Source: Bacteroidia bacterium (GTDB lineage Bacteria; Bacteroidota; Bacteroidia; UKL13-3). Taken from it: a stretch of DNA of 64,000 nucleotides. Location: NCBI GenBank assembly GCA_020049855.1, contig JAGVLJ010000001.1:145183-209182 (forward strand), read 5' to 3'. Within the stretch, counting starts at the first letter, position 1; every line of letters begins with the position of its first letter. The translations under genes and the position numbers were made by a program. The notes below the pieces were generated by a model. It was not told the DNA's origin. It saw nothing but the letters and a program-made list of their open reading frames with translations, and ran no database searches. Shown one piece after another: positions 28,003 through 37,308 of this stretch.

Positions 28003-29364
28003 TCAGGTTTTTGCCCAAAGGTGGTCATTTTCCTCAGGTAAAAAATAGCGGAAGCAGAATTTCTCCAAATCACTCAACTCCTGTTGTGCCTCGGAATCGA
28101 AAATATTTTTTTGAGCCAAAGCTTTTTTAAGGGGGATAAAGCGCAGCGACTTTTTTGCTGGGTTATAGTGCATATAAAGGGGCAATATTTTTACCCCGCT
28201 TATCATTTTATGTGTTTTACCCAGTTTTGTTCCTTTGCTAAAAGTTAATTCAAGCATAACAGGCATATGGCACCAGATAAAAATATCATACGCCACAAAA
28301 TCGGCCAGCGAATAAATGGCGAACCCCTTTTTGCTTTCATTGGTATTTGGGTCGGTAAATGTTACTACTTCCATGGGTTGGGCATTGTGCGGATGGCCCC
28401 CAAGAATTACATCGGCCCCACATTCATTAAATACCCGATGAAACAACTCAACCGTATGGGCCGATGGGTATGCCTGATAGGCATTGCCTGCATGCAGAGA
28501 GAGAACAATAAAATCGGCACCTCGTTTTCGTGCGGTTGCACATTGCGTTTTGATAAATGACAAGTCGCATCCGGGCACATTGAGCGGAAAATGATTCACC
28601 AGCCACGGTTTTCCCTTGGGGGTGGTAAGTTTATTTAACGAATAGGTGGCTGCTATGAATGCGGTTTTAATTCCATTACGTTCCAATATCGGAAAATCAT
28701 GAACTGCATGTTCATTCATAGAGGCACCACACCAGGCAATTTTTTTTTCTTTTAAAAACTCCATGGTTTGAAAAAGACCTTTTTTCCCCATATCCATTGA
28801 GTGGTTATTGGCAACACTCAATACATCGTATCCGTTATACTTCCCGTTTCCGTTAAAAATGCTAAACATTTCTTCCGAGCAGTTAAAGTACATATCGTTG
28901 AGCATTACCTCGGGTACCAATTGTGCTTTTTTGGATAGTTTAAGTGGAGTTTCCAGATTGGCAAAAACCATATCGGCATTAAAAAACCAATCTCCCGTTT
29001 CGTTCCACAAATCGGCAGCCGAGTGTTTATTCACAAGCTGGTAAGGCATCAGGTCGCCTCCGGCATGCAGTGTGCATGAAGTTTCCTCTGTAAAACCGAT
29101 ATCGGTGAAATCTATTTTTTGCGAACGGAAATAGGTTTCCAAACCCGAATTTTCGGTGGCCTCTACGTGCGGTTTCAAATAATATTTATACCCAAGGTAA
29201 ATGGCGAGAGTTTCGCCCATTGTAAGCGGATTTTCTTCAAAATTTATCAATGGGAAACGCCAGCTTTTTTTCTTGAACAAATGTACCAGCTCAAATATTC
29301 CCTTGAGCAGTATCACCATCCATTTGCCTTTACGGGTTAGGGTTCTTACCGGAAAAGCGCGCAT
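28003..29364 (-). CDS. CapA/PgsA-family metallophosphatase-like protein
   Basis: A 453-residue protein with the CapA (poly-gamma-glutamate capsule synthesis protein) fold of the calcineurin-like phosphoesterase superfamily. Motifs: LHAGGDLMPY, MVFANLETPL, LSVANNHSMDMG, KKIAWCGASMNEHA, IVLSLHAGNAYQAYPS and VILGGHPHNAQPMEV. No signal peptide is seen, although the N-terminus (MVILLKGIFELVHLF) is hydrophobic. The ATG at 29364 overlaps the symporter gene by 35 bases; ATG 29319 is an alternative that removes the overlap. No capBC genes are present, so capsule synthesis cannot be claimed. It is co-transcribed with the symporter upstream. Confidence 0.85.
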   Translation of the reverse strand: MRAFPVRTLTRKGKWMVILLKGIFELVHLFKKKSWRFPLINFEENPLTMGETLAIYLGYKYYLKPHVEATENSGLETYFRSQKIDFTDIGFTEETSCTLHAGGDLMPYQLVNKHSAADLWNETGDWFFNADMVFANLETPLKLSKKAQLVPEVMLNDMYFNCSEEMFSIFNGNGKYNGYDVLSVANNHSMDMGKKGLFQTMEFLKEKKIAWCGASMNEHAVHDFPILERNGIKTAFIAATYSLNKLTTPKGKPWLVNHFPLNVPGCDLSFIKTQCATARKRGADFIVLSLHAGNAYQAYPSAHTVELFHRVFNECGADVILGGHPHNAQPMEVVTFTDPNTNESKKGFAIYSLADFVAYDIFIWCHMPVMLELTFSKGTKLGKTHKMISGVKILPLYMHYNPAKKSLRFIPLKKALAQKNIFDSEAQQELSDLEKFCFRYFLPEENDHLWAKT

Positions 29365-30751
29365 TATGAAAGAATGCTAAAACAACAAAGTGAAACATCA
29401 GCGCAAAACATACCCCAAAATACACCTCGTTTACTTCATCCCAAAATACACTTTTACCCGACCTGTATAGTTTTATGGAATAAGTAAAAGCTACACTCAG
29501 CAGCATTTGCCAAAACACCCATGAAGGTGCAATTTTAAAGCGGGTATATGAAAACAAAACCGGAACCAACAGGCCGGCACATACATAAGGGGTAAAATCA
29601 AAAAAAAGGGCAACTACCGTGCTGTTTCTGTACTGCACACAGAGCAAGGCATTTGCCACACCCACGCAAACTAAGGCATAACGTGTGAGTTGCTCAATGC
29701 CCAGTGAAAGGAATTTTTTATTGGCGTGCAATAAGTCTTTTGAAACGCTAATGGCCGAGGTAAACAAAAAACTGTTTCCGGTAGAAATGATAGTTGCCAG
29801 CAATCCGGTAAAAAAAAGCCCCATGAGTACCGGAGTCAAAAACTGTTGTCCGGCTATCAGGTAAAGTTGATAAGGCGAGAACAACAACCCCGAATGTTGT
29901 AACAAACTCAATGCATACAGTGCCGCGGTTGCTGCCAGAAAATCAAACAATGTCCAACACAGTACACTTATCACCAGTCCCTTTTGTGCTGTGGAGGGCT
30001 TATCAACGGAATAAATACGTTGATGGTAATTGGGGTCAACCAATACTACTGCGGCAAATAAAAACCACGAGCCAATGTACCAATACGACTGTGGTAAGTG
30101 AAAGCGCAATAAAGCAGGATTGATTGTTTGAAACGGAGACACACCATAATTAGCATACAAACTGATGACCATGGCTGTAAATCCCACAAACATAAAAATG
30201 AACTGAAGCAAATCCGTTTTTACTACGGTTTTAAAACCGCCTTTTAGAATATACCCTCCCGAAAAAAGAGTAGCCAGCACAATACACCACACCATATTCC
30301 AGCCCCAGATGAAATGCAATACCTGAGCAGTCATAAGCAGGTACATGGCCGGAGCAGTAATGAGTAGAATAAGCAGAGTTCCTAAAGTAGCTACCCTGTT
30401 TCCGTAGTGATACCTTAATAGATCAGACAGGGTTGTAAATTTTCCTTCGCGTGCTTTTTTTGCATAAAACAAAGCAAAGACCAAAGAAAAAAGGGAATAC
30501 GGAAGACTCAGAAACAGCCAGGCCGAAACACCATGTTGTGCGTACAGCTCGCCAATTCCCAGCACCCAGCCATACATGGTTGAAACAAGCGTAGCCACAA
30601 AGGGGAAAAGCGTAACTTTACGACCCGCAAGAATAAAGTCGGTGGATGAATTGTTTTTTTTTCTTCGTACAAAAGCCACAAAAACCAGTACCAGAAAATA
30701 AACTACAATAATAAATTGAGCTGCAACAGGCACAGGTGCAAATAAAAGCAT
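29330..30751 (-). CDS. Sodium:solute symporter (SSS) family transporter
   Basis: A 473-residue polytopic protein with about 13 hydrophobic segments. The N-terminal motif STDFILAGRKVTLFPFVATLVSTMYG, split over helix 1-2, and the FTTLSDLLRYHYG and ILKGGFKTVVKTDLLQF loops are typical of SSS transporters. VLVDPNYHQRIYSVDKPS and GLLATIISTGNSFLFTSA belong to the same family. It probably imports a nutrient with Na+; the substrate is unknown. The CapA-like gene overlaps its 3' end, an arrangement implying translational coupling. It is divergent from the second ECF sigma gene across 173 bases. Confidence 0.9.
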   Translation of the reverse strand: MLLFAPVPVAAQFIIVVYFLVLVFVAFVRRKKNNSSTDFILAGRKVTLFPFVATLVSTMYGWVLGIGELYAQHGVSAWLFLSLPYSLFSLVFALFYAKKAREGKFTTLSDLLRYHYGNRVATLGTLLILLITAPAMYLLMTAQVLHFIWGWNMVWCIVLATLFSGGYILKGGFKTVVKTDLLQFIFMFVGFTAMVISLYANYGVSPFQTINPALLRFHLPQSYWYIGSWFLFAAVVLVDPNYHQRIYSVDKPSTAQKGLVISVLCWTLFDFLAATAALYALSLLQHSGLLFSPYQLYLIAGQQFLTPVLMGLFFTGLLATIISTGNSFLFTSAISVSKDLLHANKKFLSLGIEQLTRYALVCVGVANALLCVQYRNSTVVALFFDFTPYVCAGLLVPVLFSYTRFKIAPSWVFWQMLLSVAFTYSIKLYRSGKSVFWDEVNEVYFGVCFALMFHFVVLAFFHNARFSGKNPNP

Positions 30752-30924
30752 CGGCAGTGTAATTTTAGCAGTAAAAGTTTAGCCCAATACGCCCGGAGCT
30801 TAAAAAGCGCTGTAAATTGTTTATTTGATTTATAGCACCTTATAAAAAAGGCGTTAAAATTTGCCTATTCAAATACAACGTCTGCACTTATCCTGCGGTC
30901 TTTCTCAGTAATTAAGCTCCCTCA

Positions 30925-31485
30925 TTGAGTACAAGCGGCCAAACTTTAAGTGATGAAGAGTTGATTGTTCTTTGCCGAAACAATCAGGTTTTTGCACAAA
31001 ACGAACTTTACAAACGTTTTGCCAGAAGGGTAATGGGTATTGCTATGCGTTACAGCCGCAACCGCGAGGATGCTCAGGACATTGTCCAGGATAGTTTTGT
31101 GAAAATTTTTCTGGGGCTTAAAAATTTTAAAGGAGATGGCTCTTTTGAAGGTTGGATAAAACGCATTGCCGTAAACACAGCCATTAACCATATTCAAAAG
31201 CAACTGAAATTTACCAACGAATCGGCTATTGAGGCCGCATCGGATCTGATATACGATAACCAGATTATTAAAAACATATCGGCCAATGAACTCATCGGTT
31301 TGGTGCAGGCCATGCCTGATGGATTTCGTACCGTATTTAACTTGTTTGTAATTGAGGGTTACCAGCATCAGGAAATAGGTGAAATGCTGGGCATTTCAGA
31401 AGGAACATCCAAATCGCAACTGGCTCGGGCCCGACAACACTTGGCCAATAAAATTAAATCGAAAAAGTTAGACTATAATGAATAG
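30925..31485 (+). CDS. ECF-type RNA polymerase sigma factor, canonical
   Basis: A 186-residue sigma factor with a complete region 2 (LSDEELIVLCRNNQ...RNREDAQDIVQDSFVKIFLGLKNF; FEGWIKRIAVNTAINHI) and region 4 (MPDGFRTVFNLFVIEGYQHQEIGEMLGISEGTSKSQ), joined by a short linker. It directs core polymerase to an alternative promoter set. The only start codon before region 2 is TTG 30925. Its stop overlaps the start of the downstream gene by eight bases, so sigma and that membrane/surface protein are translationally coupled. Confidence 0.92.
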   Translation: MSTSGQTLSDEELIVLCRNNQVFAQNELYKRFARRVMGIAMRYSRNREDAQDIVQDSFVKIFLGLKNFKGDGSFEGWIKRIAVNTAINHIQKQLKFTNESAIEAASDLIYDNQIIKNISANELIGLVQAMPDGFRTVFNLFVIEGYQHQEIGEMLGISEGTSKSQLARARQHLANKIKSKKLDYNE

Positions 31486-33055
31486 TAATATGCAAAATCA
31501 GTTTGATGAACTCCTTCATCAGAAGTTGTATGACTTCTGTGAAGATCCTGATGAAGGGCTGATTGATAGAATACATCAGAAAAAAGACCGGATTATCCGC
31601 CTATACCGATTAATTCCACTTATTCTTTCGGTGGTGGCCATTACTCTGGCCGGCATGTGGTTTTTTTCTTCTGAAAATAACCGGAAAAGTTTAATGCCCG
31701 CTGTTGAAAGCAAACCAGCTTCTGTGTCAGAAATGCCTGTTTCTGCCTCAAAACCTGTTACCCTTTCAGGTAGCGGCTTTTTGGCTGTTGGCAATTCTAC
31801 CGTATCTGTTTCCTCTTCACAAACAATAGCCAATGCTACCACTAAAAGTCAGGTTCGTTTAACGGAAGAAGCACCACTTAAAGCCCCCTTGAGAGGTGTC
31901 AGCCCTACTTCTGTTTATTCCTCGGAAATTATAGGTTGTGAAGCGGGTTTTGATTTTTACACTTCTTATACCGGAGAGCTGTTTTTTATTAACACCAGTA
32001 GCATAAATGATGGTACAGAATTTTTGTGGAATTTTGGTGACGGCACTTACAGCAATCTGACAAATCCATCGCATCAATATCAAAAAGCTGGGGAATATGA
32101 GGTAAGGCTTGACGTGATATTGAATGGAAAACCTACTTGTCATTATGCAGCAGTTCTAACGTATTCTGCCGCAACAATACAAGTTGAAAAAGCAATTAAG
32201 GGAACTGTGTTTGAGGAAGTGTTTATTTCAAAAGATGCCGTTGTTTCTTTATACAAACAAACAGCATTGGGCGATAAATACGAATTATATTCCCTTCACA
32301 AAACCGATGCATCGGGCAACTACCTGTTCACCGGGCTGCCTAACGGGAAGTATCTTCTACTTGCCGAAAATAGCGGCAATCCGAGATTTATGCCAACTTG
32401 GTTTGGAAATGTTACTTTGAGTGAAGATGCCGACCGAATTGTGATTGATGACCGCAACCAACAAAGCAACCGAGCATTCGATATTCATTTGCAACAGGCG
32501 CGTCTATCTGCCACGCTTGATATGACGACCTCTTTAACCAACAACGCTGATACAGGGGGGGCTTATGTAAAATTAATTGATGGTTATAACAATTTAGTGG
32601 GCACGTTTAAAACTGACAAGTATGGACGCCTGATAAACGGCCAACCTAAAATTCCACCTGGATATTATAAAGTGATTGATCCGGCAACCTCAAACGAAAC
32701 AACCATTGAAATTGGAGCAGGAAATTCAGGAACTATTGACAATTATACTGATTTAGTTAGTGACAGATCGCGTGAAATGTCAAAACCATTTGTGGCGACC
32801 GAGCCTTTGGTGGTTATGCCAAACCCTGCTGTGAGCGATATTCGGTTTGAAATAAAACTCGAAACCCACGAACAGGTGCTGGTGCGTATTGTTAATACCA
32901 ATGGAATAGAAGTTTATAGCGAAACTACCAGAGGTGAACCTGGGTATAACAAATTCAATATTATGATTGGCTCATTTAAACCGGGAGTGTACTATGTAAT
33001 GGTGAAAAAAGGCCAAGGTGTTCCTGTAATCAGTCAGCTTATAAAAGCGAACTAA
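31478..33055 (+). CDS. Anti-sigma-like N-terminus fused to PKD and T9SS sorting domains
   Basis: A 525-residue protein. The cytosolic N-terminus (1-40; NQFDELLHQKLYDFCEDPDE) has the helical, acidic look of Bacteroidota anti-sigma regions. One transmembrane helix follows (about 41-64; LIPLILSVVAITLAGMWFF), not an N-terminal signal peptide. A Ser/Thr/Ala-rich stalk leads to a PKD domain (about 150-230; LWNFGDGTYSNLTNPSHQY), a SdrD/carboxypeptidase-regulatory-like domain (about 235-330; TDASGNYLFTGLPNGKY) and a second similar one. It ends in a type A T9SS sorting domain (about 443-525; MPNPAVSDIRFEI, PGVYYVMV, VISQLIKAN). Translational overlap with the ECF sigma gene suggests control of that sigma. 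An inner-membrane anchor with a T9SS signal is topologically odd. Confidence 0.85.
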   Translation: MNSNMQNQFDELLHQKLYDFCEDPDEGLIDRIHQKKDRIIRLYRLIPLILSVVAITLAGMWFFSSENNRKSLMPAVESKPASVSEMPVSASKPVTLSGSGFLAVGNSTVSVSSSQTIANATTKSQVRLTEEAPLKAPLRGVSPTSVYSSEIIGCEAGFDFYTSYTGELFFINTSSINDGTEFLWNFGDGTYSNLTNPSHQYQKAGEYEVRLDVILNGKPTCHYAAVLTYSAATIQVEKAIKGTVFEEVFISKDAVVSLYKQTALGDKYELYSLHKTDASGNYLFTGLPNGKYLLLAENSGNPRFMPTWFGNVTLSEDADRIVIDDRNQQSNRAFDIHLQQARLSATLDMTTSLTNNADTGGAYVKLIDGYNNLVGTFKTDKYGRLINGQPKIPPGYYKVIDPATSNETTIEIGAGNSGTIDNYTDLVSDRSREMSKPFVATEPLVVMPNPAVSDIRFEIKLETHEQVLVRIVNTNGIEVYSETTRGEPGYNKFNIMIGSFKPGVYYVMVKKGQGVPVISQLIKAN

Positions 33056-33062
33056 ACATATT

Positions 33063-34283
33063 TTATTTTTTGGTAAATCTGCCACGTCCCGAACGTTGCC
33101 CTCTGATGTTTTTTTTGTCAGATGGTGGTTTTACTTTAGGATTGTAAACAGGTGATTCGCCCAGTTTGGCAGGGAGCGGCTCTTTTTTTACTTCATACCC
33201 GATAAGAACTTCAATCTGGTGAAAGCGGAATTGGTCTCTTGGGCTGATAATGGTTATGGCTGTTCCTTTAGCATCTGCCCGAGCGGTACGACCCACCCGA
33301 TGTACATAGTCTTCCGGGTCGGGCGGTGTATCAAAATTAATCACCATTCCAATACCATCTACGTCTATTCCCCTTGATAAAATATCGGTACCTATTAAAA
33401 TGCGTAATTCTTTATTCCGAAACTGCCGCATAATTATTTCTCGCTCCTGCTGCTCTAAGTCTGAGTGAAAAGATTTACAGGGTAATTTTGATTTACGCAG
33501 CAATACATCTAATTGTTTTACTTTCTCTTTGGTAGAGGCAAAAATAATTACCGAGTCGGACAGGTTATGCTCTAGGATATATTTAAGCAGCCCTTCTTTT
33601 TGTTCCTCGTAAGCCGAGTAAGCCAACTGGGTTATTCCTTCAGCCGGTTTTGAAATGGCAATGCTTATCTCTTTAGGCTTGTTTAAAATGCGCGAAGCCA
33701 TTTGCCTTATTTTTGGAGGCATGGTGGCTGAGAATAATAAGGTTTGTCGCTCCACAGGCAGGTAGCTCACAATGCGCATAATGTCTTCGTAAAAGCCCAT
33801 GTCTAGCATGCGGTCGGCTTCATCCAGAATTAAATGTTTAATGGCACTTAAATCAATATGCCGGGTTGTTATTAACGAAATTAAACGACCGGGAGTGGCT
33901 ACTGCAATATCGGCTCCTTTCATCATAGCCTTTTTTTGCTGCTCCCAGGCATTGCCATCGCCACCCCCGTATATAGCAATGGAATTAATGCCGGTATGAT
34001 AAGCCAATCCTTCAACCTGCTGGTCTATTTGCAAAGCCAGTTCACGGGTGGGTGCTATTATCAGGGTACTCAACTGGCGGTAATCGTGGTACAAAATATT
34101 ATCGATTACAGGCAGTACATAGGCGGCTGTTTTACCGGTACCCGTTTGTGCACAGGCTATCAAATCAACCCCATCCATTACTAACGGAATTGCCTGTTGT
34201 TGAATTGGCGTGGGTGAATCAAAACCCATATCGGACAGGCCGGCCATCACTTGGGGTTGAAAATGAAAATCGGAAAAATTCAA
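33063..34283 (-). CDS. DEAD-box RNA helicase, RhlE-like
   Basis: A 406-residue ATP-dependent RNA helicase with all family motifs: Q motif (GFDSPTPIQQQAIP), motif I (AQTGTGKT), Ia (PTRELALQ), Ib (TPGR), II (DEAD in LILDEADRML), III (SAT), IV (VIIFAST), V (IGTDILSRGID) and VI (HRVGRTARA). A basic RG-rich tail (GQRSGRGRFTKK) should help bind RNA. Likely roles are ribosome assembly, RNA decay and cold adaptation. Translation appears to start at TTG 34283, since the family N-terminus (NFSDFHFQPQVMAGL) begins directly there. The gene is convergent with, and seven bases from, the sigma-linked surface-protein gene. Confidence 0.94.
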   Translation of the reverse strand: MNFSDFHFQPQVMAGLSDMGFDSPTPIQQQAIPLVMDGVDLIACAQTGTGKTAAYVLPVIDNILYHDYRQLSTLIIAPTRELALQIDQQVEGLAYHTGINSIAIYGGGDGNAWEQQKKAMMKGADIAVATPGRLISLITTRHIDLSAIKHLILDEADRMLDMGFYEDIMRIVSYLPVERQTLLFSATMPPKIRQMASRILNKPKEISIAISKPAEGITQLAYSAYEEQKEGLLKYILEHNLSDSVIIFASTKEKVKQLDVLLRKSKLPCKSFHSDLEQQEREIIMRQFRNKELRILIGTDILSRGIDVDGIGMVINFDTPPDPEDYVHRVGRTARADAKGTAITIISPRDQFRFHQIEVLIGYEVKKEPLPAKLGESPVYNPKVKPPSDKKNIRGQRSGRGRFTKK

Positions 34284-34396
34284 ATAAATAAAAAATTAGG
34301 TTGCAAGATAGGGGAAAACCCCCTTACCAAGTACTGGAACCTGCTTCGATTCATTTTCAAACCCTATTGCAGCACGAATCAGTTACCTTCGCGCCC

Positions 34397-35290
34397 GTGA
34401 ATACCACTAATAAGGTACATTTATCCTTACTCACCGTTTCGGCTCTTTATGCAGCTACGTTTACCATTGCCAAAGAGGTGATGAATGGCTATGTGCAACC
34501 ATCGGCTTTTATCCTTATTCGGGTGGCCGCAGCTGCAATACTTTTTTTTATCGTACACGCCCTGTTTGTACGCGATAAAAAAGTAACCGACACAAAAGAT
34601 TTCCAGCGCCTGTTTGTATGCAGTATGTTTGGGGTAGGCTTTAATATGCTGTTGTTTTTTAACGGGCTCCACCTCACCTCGCCCATTAACGGAGCCGTAC
34701 TTATGACCTGTTCTCCCATTTTTGTGGTAGTATTTGCCGCCTTATTGCTTCGCGAAAAAATTACTGTGGCCAAAGGTTTTGGTATTATGCTGGCTGCTGC
34801 GGGTGCTGCGTTGCTTATAGGTGGCCTTGAACTTAATTTTTCGTCAACCACCGCGCAGGGCGATTTGATGGTGGCTGTAAATGCCATTATCTATTCCTTT
34901 TACTTAGTTTACTCTAAACCACTGCTGCTAAAATACAAGCCGATAACCGTGAGCAAATGGACTTTTTTATTTGGAACGCTGATTGTTTTACCTTTCGGGT
35001 GGCAGGAGCTTGGACAAATCCACTGGGCCATTATGCCAATAAAAGTATATTGGCAACTAGCCTTTGTGGTGGTGGGAACCACGTTTTTCACCTACCTGCT
35101 CAACTCATGGGCCTTACGCTATGCCACCCCCTCGCTGGTTGGGTCGTATATTTACCTGCAACCAGTTCTGGCTACTGTTTTTGCAGTACTTTCACAAACG
35201 GATATACTTACCATAGCAAAGTTTAGTTATACATTATTGATATTTGCCGGAGTATATCTGGTAAGTAAACCAACAAAACAACATGCTTAG
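34397..35290 (+). CDS. EamA/DMT family transporter
   Basis: A 297-residue inner-membrane protein with ten hydrophobic segments in two EamA halves (TVSALYAATFTIAKE... and INAIIYSFYLVYSKPL...). Conserved features are FILIRVAAAAILFF, LHLTSPINGAVLMTCSPIFVV in two parts, EKITVAKGFGIMLAAAGAALL and PSLVGSYIYLQPVLATVFA. It probably exports or imports small metabolites. I chose GTG 34397: the frame is open to 34301, but the extra 32 residues are non-family sequence. TACCTTCG at 34384-34391 ends five bases before this GTG, so the message may be leaderless. It heads the operon with yicC, gmk, nadD and a GNAT gene. Confidence 0.87.
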   Translation: MNTTNKVHLSLLTVSALYAATFTIAKEVMNGYVQPSAFILIRVAAAAILFFIVHALFVRDKKVTDTKDFQRLFVCSMFGVGFNMLLFFNGLHLTSPINGAVLMTCSPIFVVVFAALLLREKITVAKGFGIMLAAAGAALLIGGLELNFSSTTAQGDLMVAVNAIIYSFYLVYSKPLLLKYKPITVSKWTFLFGTLIVLPFGWQELGQIHWAIMPIKVYWQLAFVVVGTTFFTYLLNSWALRYATPSLVGSYIYLQPVLATVFAVLSQTDILTIAKFSYTLLIFAGVYLVSKPTKQHA

Positions 35291-36155
35291 ATCAATGACA
35301 GGCTTTGGACAGGCCACGGGTGATTTTGAAAAATTTATGGTAAAAGCCGAAATAAAAGCCCTTAATGGAAAGTTTTTGGAAATAAACCTGCGTACCCCAA
35401 AAATTATTCTCAATAAGGAGGCTGAACTACGCAATACCTTTGGCAAAATGCTTGAGCGCGGAACGGTGACTCTCTCTGTAAACCTTGAGTTTAAAAATCC
35501 GGGAGATTTGTTACAGCCCATTAACAAAGAAGTAGTAAATTTTTACCTCAATGAAATTCACCTTATTGAACACAATTTGGACGTACCTAAGGGTTCGCTT
35601 ACCGGTTCGCTGTTTAATATTCCAAATGCGTTGCAGTCAACCGAAAATGAACTGAGCGAAGCTGAATGGAAAGAAATTCTAAGTGTGTTGATGAAAGCCT
35701 ATAACGCATTTGAATTATTTAGAAAACAGGAAGGTGCTCTCACCGAAAAAGAAATTTGCGCTATGGTGAGTCGCATAAATTCGCTTTGCGATGAAGTAGA
35801 AATTTTAGAACCTGAACGTATGAAAGGGGTACGTGATCGTATTCAGGGCGACTTAGAAAATATGCTGGCAAAAGATCAGATTGATACCAACCGCCTGGAG
35901 CAGGAACTTATTTACTATATCGAAAAAATGGATATTGCCGAAGAAAAGCTCCGCCTCAAAAATCACTGCGATTATTTTTTGCAAACCATTAGCGAAAACT
36001 CAACCGGTAAAAAACTCGGTTTCATTGCGCAGGAAATGGGACGCGAAATAAATACCATGGGAGCTAAAGCCAATTTTTTCCCGATACAGAAAAAAATTGT
36101 GGAGATGAAAGATGAACTGGAAAAAATAAAAGAACAATTGAACAATGTAGTATGA
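35283..36155 (+). CDS. yicC: YicC/YloC family endoribonuclease-like protein
   Basis: A 290-residue cytosolic protein beginning [11 protein letters not shown], with [18 protein letters not shown], an N-terminal YicC domain and the C-terminal DUF1732 block ([19 protein letters not shown], then [22 protein letters not shown]). Homologues are RNases acting on small RNAs or mRNA. The start overlaps the transporter gene by eight bases and its stop overlaps gmk by four. yicC next to gmk is a widely conserved arrangement, which supports the call. Confidence 0.95.
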   Translation: MLRSMTGFGQATGDFEKFMVKAEIKALNGKFLEINLRTPKIILNKEAELRNTFGKMLERGTVTLSVNLEFKNPGDLLQPINKEVVNFYLNEIHLIEHNLDVPKGSLTGSLFNIPNALQSTENELSEAEWKEILSVLMKAYNAFELFRKQEGALTEKEICAMVSRINSLCDEVEILEPERMKGVRDRIQGDLENMLAKDQIDTNRLEQELIYYIEKMDIAEEKLRLKNHCDYFLQTISENSTGKKLGFIAQEMGREINTMGAKANFFPIQKKIVEMKDELEKIKEQLNNVV

Positions 36156-36727
36156 ACAAAGGTAAGGTAATTATTTTTTCGGCTCCATCGGGTTCGGGCA
36201 AAACTACCATTGTAAAACATTTGCTCAGTATAAATAACAACCTGGCCTTCTCAGTTTCGGCCACTACACGAGAGGCGCGGCCAGGTGAAGTAAACGGTAA
36301 AGATTATTATTTTCTCACCAAAAGCGACTTTTTGAAACACATTCAAAATAATGATTTTGTAGAATACGAAGAAGTTTACCCCGGCACGTATTACGGAACC
36401 CTTCGCAGTGAAGTAGAACGCATTTGGGCTTTGGGAAAGGTGGTAATTTTTGATGTAGATGTGGTGGGTGGACTAAACTTAAAGCGTATTATGGGAAATC
36501 GGGCACTGGCGGTATTTGTTAAGCCCCCATCTATTTCCATTTTACAAAACCGGTTAAAGACGCGTGCCACCGAAACCGATCTGGATTTAGAAAATCGCAT
36601 TAACAAGGCAGTATCCGAATTGCAGTTTGAACCGAAGTTTGATGCAGTGCTTATTAATGACCAGCTCAACGAAACTTTTGAACATGCACAGCAGTTGCTT
36701 CAGCTTTTTTTAAATACAACGCCTTAG
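36152..36727 (+). CDS. gmk: Guanylate kinase
   Basis: Phosphorylates GMP to GDP with ATP. The 191-residue protein has the P-loop [12 protein letters not shown], the GMP-binding [19 protein letters not shown] in two parts, [15 protein letters not shown] and the lid arginines ([19 protein letters not shown]). Length and order are standard for the family. It is translationally coupled to yicC and followed after eight bases by nadD. Confidence 0.96.
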   Translation: MNKGKVIIFSAPSGSGKTTIVKHLLSINNNLAFSVSATTREARPGEVNGKDYYFLTKSDFLKHIQNNDFVEYEEVYPGTYYGTLRSEVERIWALGKVVIFDVDVVGGLNLKRIMGNRALAVFVKPPSISILQNRLKTRATETDLDLENRINKAVSELQFEPKFDAVLINDQLNETFEHAQQLLQLFLNTTP

Positions 36728-36735
36728 TAATTCTT

Positions 36736-37308
36736 ATGCATATAGGTCTTTTTTTCGGTTCGTTTAATCCACCGCATACCGGCCATCTGGTTATTGCCAG
36801 CCACATGATTGAATACAGTGATATTGAAAGAATATGGTTTATGGTATCGCCACATAACCCGCTAAAAGCAAAAGGTGATTTACTTGATGCCCGCGCACGT
36901 TTACAATTAGTGAAGGATGCCGTAGCCCAAGACCCGCGTTTTGAGGCCTCAGATTTTGAATTTAACTTGGAGCGGCCATCGTACACCATTCATACTATGC
37001 AGCAGCTTGCACAAAAATACCCCGAGCATAGTTTTACTCTGATAATGGGTGGCGACAACCTGCACTCGCTTCACCTCTGGAAAGACTACGAAGCCCTGCT
37101 CGACAGCTACCGCATTTTTGTATATCGCAGAGAAGGTTTTGATAATGCCGAGCTGGCCGATCATCCCAACGTAATAGTGTTTGATGTACCATTGCTCAAT
37201 ATCTCATCCACATTTATCCGCAAGGCTGTAAAAAAAGGGAAATCCATTCGCTACTTAGTACCCCAGGTGGTTGAGGAACAAATTACATTAAATAAGTATT
37301 ACCAATAA
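36736..37308 (+). CDS. nadD: Nicotinate-nucleotide adenylyltransferase
   Basis: Joins nicotinate mononucleotide and ATP to give deamido-NAD in NAD synthesis. Signature motifs are GLFFGSFNPPHTGHLVIA (the HxGH motif), WFMVSPHNPLKAKGDL, TLIMGGDNLHSLHLWKDY and the C-terminal ISSTFIRKAVKKGKSIRY. The 190-residue length is typical. It overlaps the following GNAT gene by one base (ATG within TAATG). Confidence 0.96.
   Translation: MHIGLFFGSFNPPHTGHLVIASHMIEYSDIERIWFMVSPHNPLKAKGDLLDARARLQLVKDAVAQDPRFEASDFEFNLERPSYTIHTMQQLAQKYPEHSFTLIMGGDNLHSLHLWKDYEALLDSYRIFVYRREGFDNAELADHPNVIVFDVPLLNISSTFIRKAVKKGKSIRYLVPQVVEEQITLNKYYQ

Noticed and set aside
34489..34887. Reverse-strand 132-codon open frame
   Set aside because: Antisense to the EamA transporter, whose helices and operon context are clear.
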